A stretch of DNA of 59,089 bases. Source: G963666945 sp963666945. GTDB lineage: Bacteria; Bacteroidota; Bacteroidia; Bacteroidales; Marinifilaceae. The translations under genes were made by a program, and so were the position numbers. Under the pieces are notes generated by a model. The model had not been told where the DNA came from and searched no databases. It saw nothing but the letters and a program-made list of their open reading frames with translations. The stretch covers positions 1 through 59,089 of the forward strand of contig CAXXRT010000033.1 in NCBI GenBank assembly GCA_963666945.2, in the 5' to 3' direction. Of the stretch, positions 27,491 through 36,958 are shown piece by piece; positions within the stretch are counted from its first letter, which is position 1; the number at the start of each line of letters is the position of its first letter.

Positions 27491-27528
27491 AAAATAAAGG
27501 ACTGAAAATATCAGCCCTTTATTTTTTT
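27491..27528. terminator. bidirectional terminator between ferredoxin and 5-formyl-THF cyclo-ligase
   Basis: AAATAAAGG-A-CTGA / (T)CAG-C-CCTTTATTT with one mismatch and a 4-6 base loop, flanked by A and T runs on both sides, so it can act on both strands. Confidence 0.85.
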
Positions 27529-28069
27529 ATTCTGAGATCACACTATCCATTAATATATCATGTTCGTCGGTTGGGACTTCTTCCAACAATTGGAAATCAA
27601 AACAAATACCGACTTTATATGCCTTGGTTGATTGCAGGAATTTATCGTAATAACCCTTTCCCCTTCCCATCCTGTTATTCTTCCTGTCAAAAGCAACACC
27701 GGGAACAACAATAAGATCAATCTCTTCAGGCTTGTCAAAAACCGAACCTCCAGGTTCAGGTATACCAAAACTTTCCCCCTTAACAAGATCGTGATCGCCC
27801 CTGTATTCCTTTAAAACCAAATCATCACCATTAACAGAAGGCAATATGATTCTTTTAGCCGAGGCATGTTCAGAGATAAAATCGTGGGTATGCACTTCAT
27901 CATCCATAGACCAATACAACATAACAGTTCCAGAGCGCTTAAACTCATCAATATTCTTCAATTTGTCAAGAATCATTAATGATTTCTGCTTCTTTTCCTC
28001 CAGAGTAAAAGCTGATTTCCTGGATTTCATCTCTTTTCTTATAAGCTTTTTCCTATTATCAATACTCAT
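27527..28069 (-). CDS. 5-formyltetrahydrofolate cyclo-ligase
   Basis: A 180-residue enzyme that converts 5-formyl-THF to 5,10-methenyl-THF using ATP. It starts MSIDNRKKLIRKEMKSRKSA and carries VHTHDFI, the substrate site PEPGGSVF (about residues 98-105) and the nucleotide-binding signature GRGKGYYDKFL (about 138-148), preceded by VVPGVAFDRKNNRMG. Length and order are normal. It follows gldB on the same strand with only 10 bases between them, so the two are probably co-transcribed. Confidence 0.93.
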   Translation of the reverse strand: MSIDNRKKLIRKEMKSRKSAFTLEEKKQKSLMILDKLKNIDEFKRSGTVMLYWSMDDEVHTHDFISEHASAKRIILPSVNGDDLVLKEYRGDHDLVKGESFGIPEPGGSVFDKPEEIDLIVVPGVAFDRKNNRMGRGKGYYDKFLQSTKAYKVGICFDFQLLEEVPTDEHDILMDSVISE

Positions 28070-28079
28070 AATTCAATAT

Positions 28080-29081
28080 TTAAGGCTGATAAGCTGATTT
28101 TCTTAAAATACCAATATAATCGTTCTCTTCCATGAGAGAATTAACACTACAATTATTTTCTTCAACATAAGAATTTACAATCTTCATGCCCAGCCAGACA
28201 GCTACAAGACCTGGAGAATCTTTAGGCATACCCGAAGTAAAAGGTCCATCGTTGATATATCTCATTATTATTTTATAATCAGAAGAAAAAAGATACTTGT
28301 TTTTAACAAAGAACTCCCATATCATTGCTTCATTCTTTTGGCACCATTCCATCTGATCATTAGTATATCCCATAATTTCATTTTCAGGCAGTTCCGGCAT
28401 CATCGCCTTCAAAAAGCAGCGGATCTTACCCTGATATATCATGTTACTAAGTAAATTTATCTTCTGAGGCCGGAACTGGAATTCAGACATAGCATATGCA
28501 AGTACAACATCTTTTGAGATTCTGTTTTTTTGCATCTTTTTTCTAAGATACATGGGAACAAGTAAAGACTTGTAATACTTGCTGTTTCCCCCCAGGTAGT
28601 TATCCACACTAACAGAGACAAATCCACTGTCAACAACAACAGACTGATTAAAACCGGATATATGGAAATATATTTCCGGGATATTCTTCTTGGGGAAATA
28701 ATGCTTCACATGCTTAAAAGCCCCTGTCAATTCCTTTTCAATATCCTTGACATCGGAGAACACCTTAAAACAACTGTCGGCAAGTTCCCTGACCGAACTA
28801 TTGCACAGGAATTTCCCCAGATATACAGGGAAATCTTTTAAGGAGGGGTCCCCGGTTTTAATAACTCCATAGTTATAAATATCCCAGTAACGACCATATC
28901 TGGTGGAAAAATCAATGGCTAATTCTTTAATATCCGATGTATCTGCAGAAAAAAGATCTTTATAGAAATGATTAACCTTTATATCTATATCGACATGCGA
29001 TACATCGACATTGTACCGGGTATGTTTACACGATATATTAATAAAAAATAAAAGACATATGACAGGCAATAACTTATTCAT
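28080..29081 (-). CDS. gldB: gliding motility lipoprotein GldB-like
   Basis: About 333 residues from the preferred ATG at 29081 (MNKLLPVICLLFFINISC; three residues upstream is another ATG). Lipobox Cys at residue 18. The rest matches the GldB family in layout: FYKDLFSADTSDI, FPVYLGKFLCNS, GFNQSVVVDSGFVSVSVDNYLG, YKSLLVPMYLRKKM and MEWCQKNEAMIWEFFVKNKYLF. In Flavobacterium GldB is needed for gliding, but the family is also present in non-gliding Bacteroidota. Divergence from nadE, as here, is a conserved gldB neighbourhood in the phylum and supports the call. With the T9SS substrates at 3.8 and 37 kb it suggests surface-protein secretion in this organism. Confidence 0.85.
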   Translation of the reverse strand: MNKLLPVICLLFFINISCKHTRYNVDVSHVDIDIKVNHFYKDLFSADTSDIKELAIDFSTRYGRYWDIYNYGVIKTGDPSLKDFPVYLGKFLCNSSVRELADSCFKVFSDVKDIEKELTGAFKHVKHYFPKKNIPEIYFHISGFNQSVVVDSGFVSVSVDNYLGGNSKYYKSLLVPMYLRKKMQKNRISKDVVLAYAMSEFQFRPQKINLLSNMIYQGKIRCFLKAMMPELPENEIMGYTNDQMEWCQKNEAMIWEFFVKNKYLFSSDYKIIMRYINDGPFTSGMPKDSPGLVAVWLGMKIVNSYVEENNCSVNSLMEENDYIGILRKSAYQP

Positions 29082-29146
29082 ACCATGCAAATATATAAGT
29101 TAAAAGGATAAGATGCTTTTTTTAGCACTAAAAAAGTATATTTTAC

Positions 29147-29154
29147 TAACTTTG
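29147..29154 (+). promoter_or_regulatory. -7 promoter element of nadE
   Basis: TAACTTTG, 25 bases upstream of the ATG at 29180; the -33 area holds a T run only. Confidence 0.5.
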
Positions 29155-29179
29155 CCGGGAATAATAAACTTTAAATGTT

Positions 29180-30829
29180 ATGAAAATTGCATTAGCACAG
29201 CTAAACTATCATATAGGCAATTTTGACTTAAATACTAAAAAAATAGTATCGTCTATAGAGCGTGCAAAAGAAGGGGGGGCTGAATTAATAGTTTTTTCGG
29301 AACTTTCCGTTTGCGGCTATCCTCCCCTTGATTTACTGGAAAGAAAGGAATTTATTGAGAAGACCAAATCAGCAATAGAGGAAATTGCCCGGCATTGTGA
29401 TTCCATAGCGGCAATAGTTGGAGCACCGGAGATTAATAATAATCCCAAAGGAAAGAATCTACATAACTCCGCCTATTTTATCGAGAATAAAAAGATAAAG
29501 GCAATAACCCATAAGACATTACTTCCCAATTACGATATCTTTGATGAATACCGTTATTTTGAACCTAACAATGAGTTCAGGACAATAGAATATAAAGGAA
29601 AGAATATAGCATTAACAATATGTGAAGATCTTTGGGAGAGACACCCTTCCGAGAACAAATTCTCAAAAAAAGAATTGTACAGAGTTTCCCCAATGGAAAA
29701 CCTAATAGTTCAGAATCCCGATATAATTATAAACATAGCAGCATCACCTTTTGCCTACAGTCAGGAAACCACAAGACTAAGCATACTGGAATCGTGCTGT
29801 AATAAATATAAGCTTCCACTAATATACGTAAACCAGGTAGGAGGCAATACCGATCTTATTTTCGATGGCAACTCCCTGGTATTAAACAGCAGTGGAAAAA
29901 TTGTCAAGAAACTAAACAGTTTTAATGAAGACATAGCATTTGTTGACAGCGAAGAAATAAATGAATCAAATCATATAAAACCTGATAAATCCGATTACAT
30001 AAAAGATATCCACGATGCCATTGTTCTTGGAATAAAGGATTACTTTGGTAAAAACGGATTTAAACAAGCCACACTAGGACTTTCAGGAGGTATTGATTCT
30101 GCTGTTGTTGTATGTCTTGCCGCAAGAGCCCTGGGTTCTGAGAATGTAAGAGTTCTGTTAATGCCTTCTCAGTACTCATCAGATCATTCGGTTAACGACG
30201 CCGTTGAGCTTGCAAAGAATTTAAATATAAAATACGACATAGTACCAATCAAAGAAATATTCAAGGCCTATGAAGGCTCTTTAAAAGATGTTTTTAAAGG
30301 ATGTTCTTTTGATGTGACCGAAGAAAATATTCAAGCCAGAATCCGAGGCACACTACTTATGGGAATATCCAATAAGTTCGGCAATATTGTTTTAAATACA
30401 TCCAATAAAAGCGAAGCCGCCGTAGGTTATGGTACTCTTTATGGTGATATGAACGGAGCCCTGGCAGTAATCGGCGATGTTTATAAAACAGATGTTTTTC
30501 GTCTGGCAAGATTTATTAATACCGAAAAAGAAATAATTCCTGAGAACACAATTATAAAACCCCCTTCTGCCGAATTAAGACCCGACCAGAAGGATCAGGA
30601 TTCCCTTCCCCCTTACGACATACTGGACTCCATCTTAAAGCTTTATATAGAGAAGAATATGTCTGCAAAAGAAATAATTTCTCAAGGCTATAAAGAAGAT
30701 ATAGTAAGTAAGACAATAAGACTTGTAAATATGAATGAATACAAGCGTTTTCAAACTCCGCCAACCCTGAGAGTCTCCAATAAAGCCTTCGGATTTGGCA
30801 GAAGAATTCCTCTTGTTGCAAAATATTAA
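29180..30829 (+). CDS. nadE: glutamine-hydrolysing NAD+ synthase
   Basis: A 549-residue two-domain enzyme that amidates nicotinate adenine dinucleotide to NAD+, the last step of NAD synthesis. The N-terminal nitrilase-type glutaminase domain has catalytic Glu in VFSELSVCGYPPLDLL (about residues 38-53), Lys in HKTLLPNYDIFDEYRYF and Cys in ALTICEDLW (about 147-155). The C-terminal synthetase domain has the ATP-pyrophosphatase loop LGLSGGIDSAVVV (about 302-314), TSNKSEAAVGYGTLYGDMNG, and RIPLVAKY at the end. The length is close to the usual size for the glutamine-dependent bacterial form. It is monocistronic and divergent from gldB. Confidence 0.96.
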   Translation: MKIALAQLNYHIGNFDLNTKKIVSSIERAKEGGAELIVFSELSVCGYPPLDLLERKEFIEKTKSAIEEIARHCDSIAAIVGAPEINNNPKGKNLHNSAYFIENKKIKAITHKTLLPNYDIFDEYRYFEPNNEFRTIEYKGKNIALTICEDLWERHPSENKFSKKELYRVSPMENLIVQNPDIIINIAASPFAYSQETTRLSILESCCNKYKLPLIYVNQVGGNTDLIFDGNSLVLNSSGKIVKKLNSFNEDIAFVDSEEINESNHIKPDKSDYIKDIHDAIVLGIKDYFGKNGFKQATLGLSGGIDSAVVVCLAARALGSENVRVLLMPSQYSSDHSVNDAVELAKNLNIKYDIVPIKEIFKAYEGSLKDVFKGCSFDVTEENIQARIRGTLLMGISNKFGNIVLNTSNKSEAAVGYGTLYGDMNGALAVIGDVYKTDVFRLARFINTEKEIIPENTIIKPPSAELRPDQKDQDSLPPYDILDSILKLYIEKNMSAKEIISQGYKEDIVSKTIRLVNMNEYKRFQTPPTLRVSNKAFGFGRRIPLVAKY

Positions 30830-30840
30830 AAACAAATAAT

Positions 30841-30870
30841 TTTGTATTTAATTTCAAATAATTAATTTTG
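30841..30870 (+). promoter_or_regulatory. promoter of the Crp/Fnr regulator gene
   Basis: TTTG (30841-30844), 18 bases, then TAATTTTG (30863-30870), 39 bases upstream of the ATG at 30910. Confidence 0.65.
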
Positions 30871-30909
30871 ACATGTTTTACAACACACTACAATATTAAT
30901 TAATTGACT

Positions 30910-31626
30910 ATGATAATAACAGACAAAGAACTACACAACAAAATCTGTAATACTTGTATCAATAGTCCTCAGTCGGTATTCAAGCCATTGGGCAAAGAGG
31001 AGAAGGCACTTCTAAGGGATAGTATGACATGTATAGTCTTTAAAAAAGGAGAGTTCATCTATAGGGAAGGAGACAAACCTGCCGGGCTAATATGCTTATC
31101 AGAAGGGAAGGCTAAGATATTTAAAGAAGGGATAGGCGGGAGAGAACAAATTGTAAGACTCGCCAATGCAATAGGTTTTATTGGATACAGAGCCATGTTT
31201 GCACAGGAAAATCATATTGCCTCCGCTGTTGCTATTGAAGATTGCACTACCAGTATAGTAAAGTCTGAAATCATGTTTAAACTTATACGCGCCAATCCCG
31301 ACCTTGCATTGAATATTATTAAGGCATTTGCAACCGACCTGGGATTCTCTAACAGAAGAACCGTAACACTTACACAGAAACACATCAGGGGCAGATTAGC
31401 AGAGTCTCTGCTGGTGTTAATTGACACATACGGATATGAGGAAGATTATGAAACCATTAAAGTATATCTTTCAAGAGAAGATATAGCTAATCTTTCTAAC
31501 ATGACAACATCCAATGCTATTCGTACTCTTTCAACCTTTTCCAATGAAGGCTTAATTGAGTTAAACGGAAGAAAAATAAAGATAAAAAACAGGAATGAAC
31601 TAGATAACATAAGCAGATTAGGCTAA
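30910..31626 (+). CDS. Crp/Fnr family transcriptional regulator
   Basis: A 238-residue regulator with an N-terminal cyclic-nucleotide-binding-fold domain (VFKKGEFIYREGDKPAGLIC, then LSEGKAKIFKEG) and a C-terminal winged-helix domain whose recognition region is LSREDIANLSNMTTSNAIRTL (given as LSREDIANLSNM and TTSNAIRTL, about residues 180-200). The start ATG at 30910 is preferred over an in-frame TTG six bases upstream. Near the N-terminus CNTCINSP gives a CxxC pair; classical Fnr needs four Cys for an Fe-S cluster and a further Cys lies in the MTCIVF segment, so oxygen or redox sensing is possible but not shown. Target genes are unknown; the cyd operon is a plausible one given the biology of the family (inference). 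Confidence 0.9.
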   Translation: MIITDKELHNKICNTCINSPQSVFKPLGKEEKALLRDSMTCIVFKKGEFIYREGDKPAGLICLSEGKAKIFKEGIGGREQIVRLANAIGFIGYRAMFAQENHIASAVAIEDCTTSIVKSEIMFKLIRANPDLALNIIKAFATDLGFSNRRTVTLTQKHIRGRLAESLLVLIDTYGYEEDYETIKVYLSREDIANLSNMTTSNAIRTLSTFSNEGLIELNGRKIKIKNRNELDNISRLG

Positions 31627-31639
31627 AGCCTATCTGCTT
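31611..31639. terminator. bidirectional terminator between the Crp/Fnr gene and murF-alr
   Basis: AAGCAGAT-T-AGGCT / AGCCT-ATCTGCTT with one bulged T. It includes the stop codons of both convergent genes. Confidence 0.75.
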
Positions 31640-34094
31640 ACTCACTAATATATATTCTTTTTACTCTTTCCGACACCGACGTAAGAACTTCGTAAGGAAT
31701 AGTCCCTATCCTTTCTGCAATATCAGAAACAGGATTATCTTTGCCAAAAATAATGACCACATCCCCCTCACTGGCCTCTATCCCGGTAATATCTATCATT
31801 GTCATATCCATACACACATTACCAATAACAGGAGCAAACTTACCATTAATAATCACCCTGCCTGTTCCATTTCCCATTCGTCTGTCGAAACCATCAGCGT
31901 AGCCTACCGGAACAGTAGCAATTCTTGATACCATATTGACAATACCTTTTCTTCCATAGCCAACCGTTTCCGACTCTTCAACCTCCCTTATCTGTGATAT
32001 GGTGGTTTTAAGGGTACTTACATTACATATTTTATCCTGAGCAAAAGAACTTACCCCGTAAAGACCAATACCCAGTCTTACCATATCAAACTGAAACTGG
32101 GGGAATCTTTCTATTCCGGCTGAATTCAGTATATGCCTTATAACTTTATGATCGAACCATGATACAATTTCAGAAGAACAATCTTCAAATATCTTAATCT
32201 GCTGTTTTGTAAAATCATCGTGAACAACCTCATCGCTAGCAGCAAGATGTGAAAATACAGAACGCACAAAAAACAGACTGTTATTAACCAATATCTTTTT
32301 GAGCTCAGGTATTTCTTTACAAACAAATCCCAAGCGCTTCATCCCTGAATCAATCTTAATATGAACAGGATAGTTATCAACAGCATTTCTCTTAAGAGCA
32401 TGCCCAAAACTTTCTAATTGCTTTAAATTATAAATCTCAGGCTCCAGATTGTACTCTATCATAGAGTCAAAGCTATACTCCTCAGGATTCATGACAATAA
32501 TAGGAATTGAGATACCTGCATTTCTGAGTTCTATCCCCTCATCAGCTATTGCCACGCCAAGATAATCCACACGGTTATACTGAAGTATTCTGGAAATATC
32601 TATTAGTCCGCTTCCATAAGAAAAAGCCTTAACCATAACCATTATACCGGTCTCCGGTCTTAACTGAGATCTGTAATAATTAAGATTATGGACTATAGCG
32701 TCAAGATCCACCTCCAACACCGTACGATGAGCCTTTTTCTGCAACAGATTAGAAAGCTCTTCAAAATGGAAATTTCTTGCACCCCTCAACAGAATGGCCT
32801 CATTCTTAAAATCTTTACGGGATAAATCCCTTATAAAAGAAGAAGTATTGGGATAAAACAATTTTTCCACATCGAACAAAGAGGAATACCTGGATATACA
32901 TTCCCCTATACCAATAAGCTTATCTACCTTTTTAATTTTAAGGAGGGCTGCCACGTCGCTGTAAAGATTCTCCGGTTTATAGCCTGTCTGTAGTAAATCG
33001 GATAAAATCACAGTCTTTTTTTTACCAGCAGACTGTCTTTCCAAAAGATCAATGGCTATACCCAGCGATACCGGGTCGGAATTGTAATAGTCATTAATAA
33101 TAGAACAATTATTTATCCCCTCTTTTATTTCCAATCGCATTGCAACAGGGTGAAGCTTGAGAATGCTTTCAGAAATATAATCAATATCGTAACCCAGGAA
33201 CAAAAGAGTAGTCAAACAATGCATGCAATTCTCAAAGGAAGCCTTATCGCCAAAGGGAAATTTTAATTGAAACCTTTCTTTACGATATTCTATTTCAACT
33301 AAATAATTGCCATCCAAGACTTCTTTGTTTTTAATTACAATATCAGCAGGTTTGCTTTCAGCCCAACAAAAAAGAGCATTCTCAGGCAATCTTTTCCTTA
33401 TATAGTAATCAACCAGATCATTATCCCTGCAATAAATTAATTTTTCTACCGCATTAAACAACAGCATTTTTTCCTGAATCTTTTCTTCTTCGCAGGAAAA
33501 ATTCTCACTGTGAGCTATTCCCAGATTTGTAAATATCCCAATAGTAGGCTTAATAATATTCTCCAGACTCTGCATCTCCCCTTTTTGAGATATTCCCGCC
33601 TCAAAAATTGCTATGCTATCATTTTCACTCATCCTCCAGACAGAAAGAGGCACCCCAACCTGCGAATTATAACTTTTAGGACTTTTTGCAACCACCTTAT
33701 CTTTTGCTATTATCTGATACAGCCATTCCTTAACAATTGTTTTTCCATTACTGCCGGTAATCCCTATGACCGGATAATTAAACTTATCCCTATGTGAAGC
33801 CGTCAGCGATTGCAAAGCATTTATGGAATTCTCAACAACAATAAAACATGCGTCTCTGAGATAATTAAATTCTTTTCTAACCTCCTCTATCACAAAACAA
33901 CGCACCCCCTTATTGAATAAATCCAACACATAATCGTGCCCGTCGTTTCTCAACCCTTTAATAGCAAAGAACAAGGAATATTCAGGAACAAGAATGGTTC
34001 TGCTATCAATTGAAAGATAACGTATTTCTATATTGCTTTCAAAATAGACATCACCACCTGTAAGCTTAGCTATATCTTTTACTGTATAATGCAT
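31638..34094 (-). CDS. bifunctional MurF ligase / alanine racemase
   Basis: An 818-residue fusion. Residues 1-450 form MurF, which adds D-Ala-D-Ala to UDP-MurNAc-tripeptide: DSRTILVPEYSLFFAIKG, Walker loop GITGSNGKTIVKEW (about 105-118), IFEAGISQKGEM, NDYYNSDP and LLRGARNFHFEEL. Residues about 460-818 form a fold-type III PLP alanine racemase, which supplies D-Ala: VEVDLDAIVHN-type start, PLP Lys in VMVKAFSYGSG, HIKIDSGMKRLGF, the RLGIGLYGV segment with the catalytic Tyr region, and GNVCMDMTMIDIT. The murF-alr fusion is typical of Bacteroidota and couples D-Ala supply to its use in the cytoplasm. No break in the frame. Confidence 0.96.
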   Translation of the reverse strand: MHYTVKDIAKLTGGDVYFESNIEIRYLSIDSRTILVPEYSLFFAIKGLRNDGHDYVLDLFNKGVRCFVIEEVRKEFNYLRDACFIVVENSINALQSLTASHRDKFNYPVIGITGSNGKTIVKEWLYQIIAKDKVVAKSPKSYNSQVGVPLSVWRMSENDSIAIFEAGISQKGEMQSLENIIKPTIGIFTNLGIAHSENFSCEEEKIQEKMLLFNAVEKLIYCRDNDLVDYYIRKRLPENALFCWAESKPADIVIKNKEVLDGNYLVEIEYRKERFQLKFPFGDKASFENCMHCLTTLLFLGYDIDYISESILKLHPVAMRLEIKEGINNCSIINDYYNSDPVSLGIAIDLLERQSAGKKKTVILSDLLQTGYKPENLYSDVAALLKIKKVDKLIGIGECISRYSSLFDVEKLFYPNTSSFIRDLSRKDFKNEAILLRGARNFHFEELSNLLQKKAHRTVLEVDLDAIVHNLNYYRSQLRPETGIMVMVKAFSYGSGLIDISRILQYNRVDYLGVAIADEGIELRNAGISIPIIVMNPEEYSFDSMIEYNLEPEIYNLKQLESFGHALKRNAVDNYPVHIKIDSGMKRLGFVCKEIPELKKILVNNSLFFVRSVFSHLAASDEVVHDDFTKQQIKIFEDCSSEIVSWFDHKVIRHILNSAGIERFPQFQFDMVRLGIGLYGVSSFAQDKICNVSTLKTTISQIREVEESETVGYGRKGIVNMVSRIATVPVGYADGFDRRMGNGTGRVIINGKFAPVIGNVCMDMTMIDITGIEASEGDVVIIFGKDNPVSDIAERIGTIPYEVLTSVSERVKRIYISE

Positions 34095-34117
34095 TTATTG
34101 TTATTTTTTTGACAAAA

Positions 34118-35593
34118 TTACAATAGAGGAGAAAATAATCGTGTAAATGATTCCAATATTTTTTCCCATCTGGACCTGTTTAACCATTCAAAGTATTCCA
34201 ACTGAACGGAGTCATTTAGATCACTATTAAAATACTCGACTAATTCCCTCGTTAATTTTTCGTTGTATAAAATTGCGTTTACTTCAAAATTCTGTTCAAA
34301 ACTCCTTGTGTCCATATTAGCAGTTCCCACTGTTGATATGGCATCATCAATCATCATTATCTTACTGTGATTAAATCCTTTCTTGTACTGATATACTTTT
34401 ATTCCAGCTTCCAGCAACTCCTGTACATACGACATGGTACACCAATAAGAAAAGAAAGAATCAGATTTATTCGGAATCATTATTCTGACATCAACCCCAC
34501 TCATTGCAGCTGTTTCAAGAGCCATGAGCATGCTCGGCCCGGGCATAAAATAAGGCGTAGAAATGTACACATAATCCTTTGCAGTAGAAATTGCAGCAAA
34601 ATAAGCCTGTTGGATGCTGGCCCAGTCAGAATCGGCTCCTGAAGCAGCAATCTGCAACAGACACCTTTCCTTGACTTTGTATCCGGTAATATATCTTGTT
34701 TTCTGCAACAATACTTCCTGAGAGACGAAATACCAGTCCGTAAGAAAGACAATCTGCAAGAGGCTCGCCCCCTCTCCTTCAATTCTTAAGTGAGTATCCC
34801 TCCATATCCCAATATTTTTAACCCCGTATTTATATCTATCAGCAAAATTTAGTCCTCCAATAAAGCTTATTTTCCCGTCAACAACAATTATCTTTCTGTG
34901 ATTTCTGTAGTTGGCCTTATGAGTCAATACCGGAAACTTCACCGGCAAGAAACAATAAACCCTGGCTCCGGCATTTTTTAACTTTCTAATACTATCATTA
35001 GAAAGTTTCATACTGCCAACACCATCGTATATAATCCTTACTTCTACCCCCTCAGCGGCCTTCCCTGTCAACAGAGCAATCAATTTTGAAGTCAACTCAC
35101 CATCTTCAATAATATAATACTCAAGATGTATATGATCTTTCGCATTTTCAATAGCCTGGAATATTTCATTAAACGTTTGTTCCCCGTTATGAAGCACTTT
35201 AACCTTATTATGGCGAGCTAGAAGAGCCTTTGAATTATTGAGTAATAAAGTCATAATATGCCTGTTTCTTGTTAGCTCAACCTCAGAAAGAATCTCTTTT
35301 TTCGCAAGCCATTGCTTTTGATCTTCGCTCATTACCTCAAGCCATTTCTGGTCTCCCAGTCCTTTTCTTGAAAACATTTTTTGCTTACGGTAATTCTGAC
35401 CAAAAAAAAGATACAATATAAATCCCCCCACGGGAATAAGCACTAAAACAAGAATCCAGGCAATAGTCTTTAAGGGCGTTCTATTTTCCAGCACAATAAG
35501 GATCACAACAAAAACAACAACCAGGACATATAACACACTCAGGCCGTCCATCAAGTAATCCACAACATCAAATATATTTATAATTCCTGCCAT
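34118..35593 (-). CDS. cls: cardiolipin synthase
   Basis: A 491-residue inner-membrane phospholipase-D-family enzyme that condenses phosphatidylglycerol to cardiolipin. Two N-terminal membrane segments (about residues 13-60) precede two HKD motifs: HRKIIVVDGKISFIGGLNFA (about residues 224-243) and HSKIMMIDDAISTVGTANMD (about 406-425). The second is followed by RSFEQNFEVNAILY, typical of ClsA. The 24 bases between it and the downstream murF-alr gene suggest one transcript. The length agrees with ClsA-type enzymes. Confidence 0.95.
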   Translation of the reverse strand: MAGIINIFDVVDYLMDGLSVLYVLVVVFVVILIVLENRTPLKTIAWILVLVLIPVGGFILYLFFGQNYRKQKMFSRKGLGDQKWLEVMSEDQKQWLAKKEILSEVELTRNRHIMTLLLNNSKALLARHNKVKVLHNGEQTFNEIFQAIENAKDHIHLEYYIIEDGELTSKLIALLTGKAAEGVEVRIIYDGVGSMKLSNDSIRKLKNAGARVYCFLPVKFPVLTHKANYRNHRKIIVVDGKISFIGGLNFADRYKYGVKNIGIWRDTHLRIEGEGASLLQIVFLTDWYFVSQEVLLQKTRYITGYKVKERCLLQIAASGADSDWASIQQAYFAAISTAKDYVYISTPYFMPGPSMLMALETAAMSGVDVRIMIPNKSDSFFSYWCTMSYVQELLEAGIKVYQYKKGFNHSKIMMIDDAISTVGTANMDTRSFEQNFEVNAILYNEKLTRELVEYFNSDLNDSVQLEYFEWLNRSRWEKILESFTRLFSPLL

Positions 35594-35601
35594 ATTTGTA
35601 T

Positions 35602-35609
35602 TATCTTTG
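35602..35609 (+). promoter_or_regulatory. -7 promoter element of prmC
   Basis: TATCTTTG, 41 bases upstream of prmC, in the 57-bp space divergent from cls. Confidence 0.5.
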
Positions 35610-35650
35610 TACTAACGTCCATCAATAAAAACGAGCAATAGAGACTATCA

Positions 35651-36502
35651 ATGAAAACCATATCTGAAACTATTAAAGAAATAAAAACCCAACTTATTGA
35701 TCTTTATGATGAAAAAGAAATAGAAAGTTTTATTTACTTAATATTTGATCACTTACTAAAATACACAAAATTCGATATACATTTAAAAAAAGAGGAAAAA
35801 ATTAAGATAGAAACAGAAAAAAAAATAAATAAAATAACAGAAGGACTAAAAAAACATACCCCCATACAGTACATACTAGGCTACAGCGAATTCTACGACT
35901 TAAAATTTGAAGTTAATCCCCACACATTAATTCCCCGTCCCGAGACTGAAGAATTAGTAGATTTAATAATAAATGAAAACCAGAATAAAGGTGCAAACAT
36001 ACTTGACATAGGTACAGGCAGCGGATGTATTGCTATTAGTCTTGCCAAAAACATGCCTTCTGCAAAGGTGTCTGCCTTGGACATATCGGTGGGAGCCATT
36101 GAAACAGCAAGAAAGAACGCAAAAAACAACAATATTTCTATTGACTTTATTTTAATGGATATTTTCAATATCACCCAACACAATTTTACAATAAAGTACG
36201 ATATCATTGTCAGCAACCCCCCATATGTCAGGGAATCGGAAAAAGAATATATGGATGAAAATGTATTGAGATACGAGCCACACACTGCACTCTTTGTCCC
36301 TGACAGTGATCCTCTCAGATATTATAAGACAATAGCAAAATTTGCTTCATCGAATCTTCATTCCTCAGGAAGACTATATTTTGAAATAAATGAAGCATTA
36401 GGGAAAGAAATGACTCACATGCTTGAAGAATTAGAGTTCAGGAATATCCAGATAATAAAAGACATAAACGGTAAAGACAGGATAGTAAAAGCCGTAAAAT
36501 AA
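35651..36502 (+). CDS. prmC: peptide chain release factor N5-glutamine methyltransferase (PrmC)
   Basis: A 283-residue SAM-dependent methyltransferase that methylates the Gln of the GGQ motif in release factors RF1 and RF2. The N-terminal helical domain includes HTPIQYILGYSEFYDLKFEV and LIPRPETEELVDL. The SAM motif I is ILDIGTGSGCIAISLA (about residues 117-132), and the catalytic NPPY is in IIVSNPPYV (about 187-195). The length is normal. recX follows after 6 bases, so both are in one operon. Confidence 0.95.
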   Translation: MKTISETIKEIKTQLIDLYDEKEIESFIYLIFDHLLKYTKFDIHLKKEEKIKIETEKKINKITEGLKKHTPIQYILGYSEFYDLKFEVNPHTLIPRPETEELVDLIINENQNKGANILDIGTGSGCIAISLAKNMPSAKVSALDISVGAIETARKNAKNNNISIDFILMDIFNITQHNFTIKYDIIVSNPPYVRESEKEYMDENVLRYEPHTALFVPDSDPLRYYKTIAKFASSNLHSSGRLYFEINEALGKEMTHMLEELEFRNIQIIKDINGKDRIVKAVK

Positions 36503-36508
36503 TTTCTC

Positions 36509-36958
36509 ATGGACAAAAAAACAGCAAAATCGAAATTAGCCAAACTTTGTAGTATAAAAGAATTATGCAGATATGATGCTATAGAGAAACTACATAAATG
36601 GGAAATATTCAATGAGGCTGAAGATATAGTTGACTGGCTTGAAGACGAGAAATTCATAGACCAGGGGAGATATGCCAGATTCTATGTCCGGGATAAATAC
36701 AGATTCAATAAATGGGGAAGGATAAAAATATCTTACCATTTAAAACACAAAAATATAGCAGAACAGGCCATAAGCGAAGCCTTTAAAGAAATTAATGAGA
36801 AAGAATATAATGATATTTTATTCTCTTTAATATCACAAAAATACAAATCCTTAAAAGACGAAGACCCCCTTCAAAAAAAGTCAAAGCTATATCGTTTTGC
36901 ACAAAGCCGGGGCTTTGAATCTGACCTTATATTCAAACAAATAGAAGCTATTATCTGA
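36509..36958 (+). CDS. recX: regulatory protein RecX
   Basis: A 149-residue three-helix-repeat protein of the RecX family that inhibits RecA filament extension. Recognisable segments are KLAKLCSIKELCRYDAIEKL, the DWLEDEKFIDQGRYARFYVRD repeat (given in part: DWLEDEKFIDQGRYARF) and KWGRIKISYHLKHKNI, the family's signature of conserved R, F and K positions. It is expressed with prmC (6-bp gap). Its last 8 bases overlap the stop end of the convergent metalloprotease gene. Confidence 0.88.
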   Translation: MDKKTAKSKLAKLCSIKELCRYDAIEKLHKWEIFNEAEDIVDWLEDEKFIDQGRYARFYVRDKYRFNKWGRIKISYHLKHKNIAEQAISEAFKEINEKEYNDILFSLISQKYKSLKDEDPLQKKSKLYRFAQSRGFESDLIFKQIEAII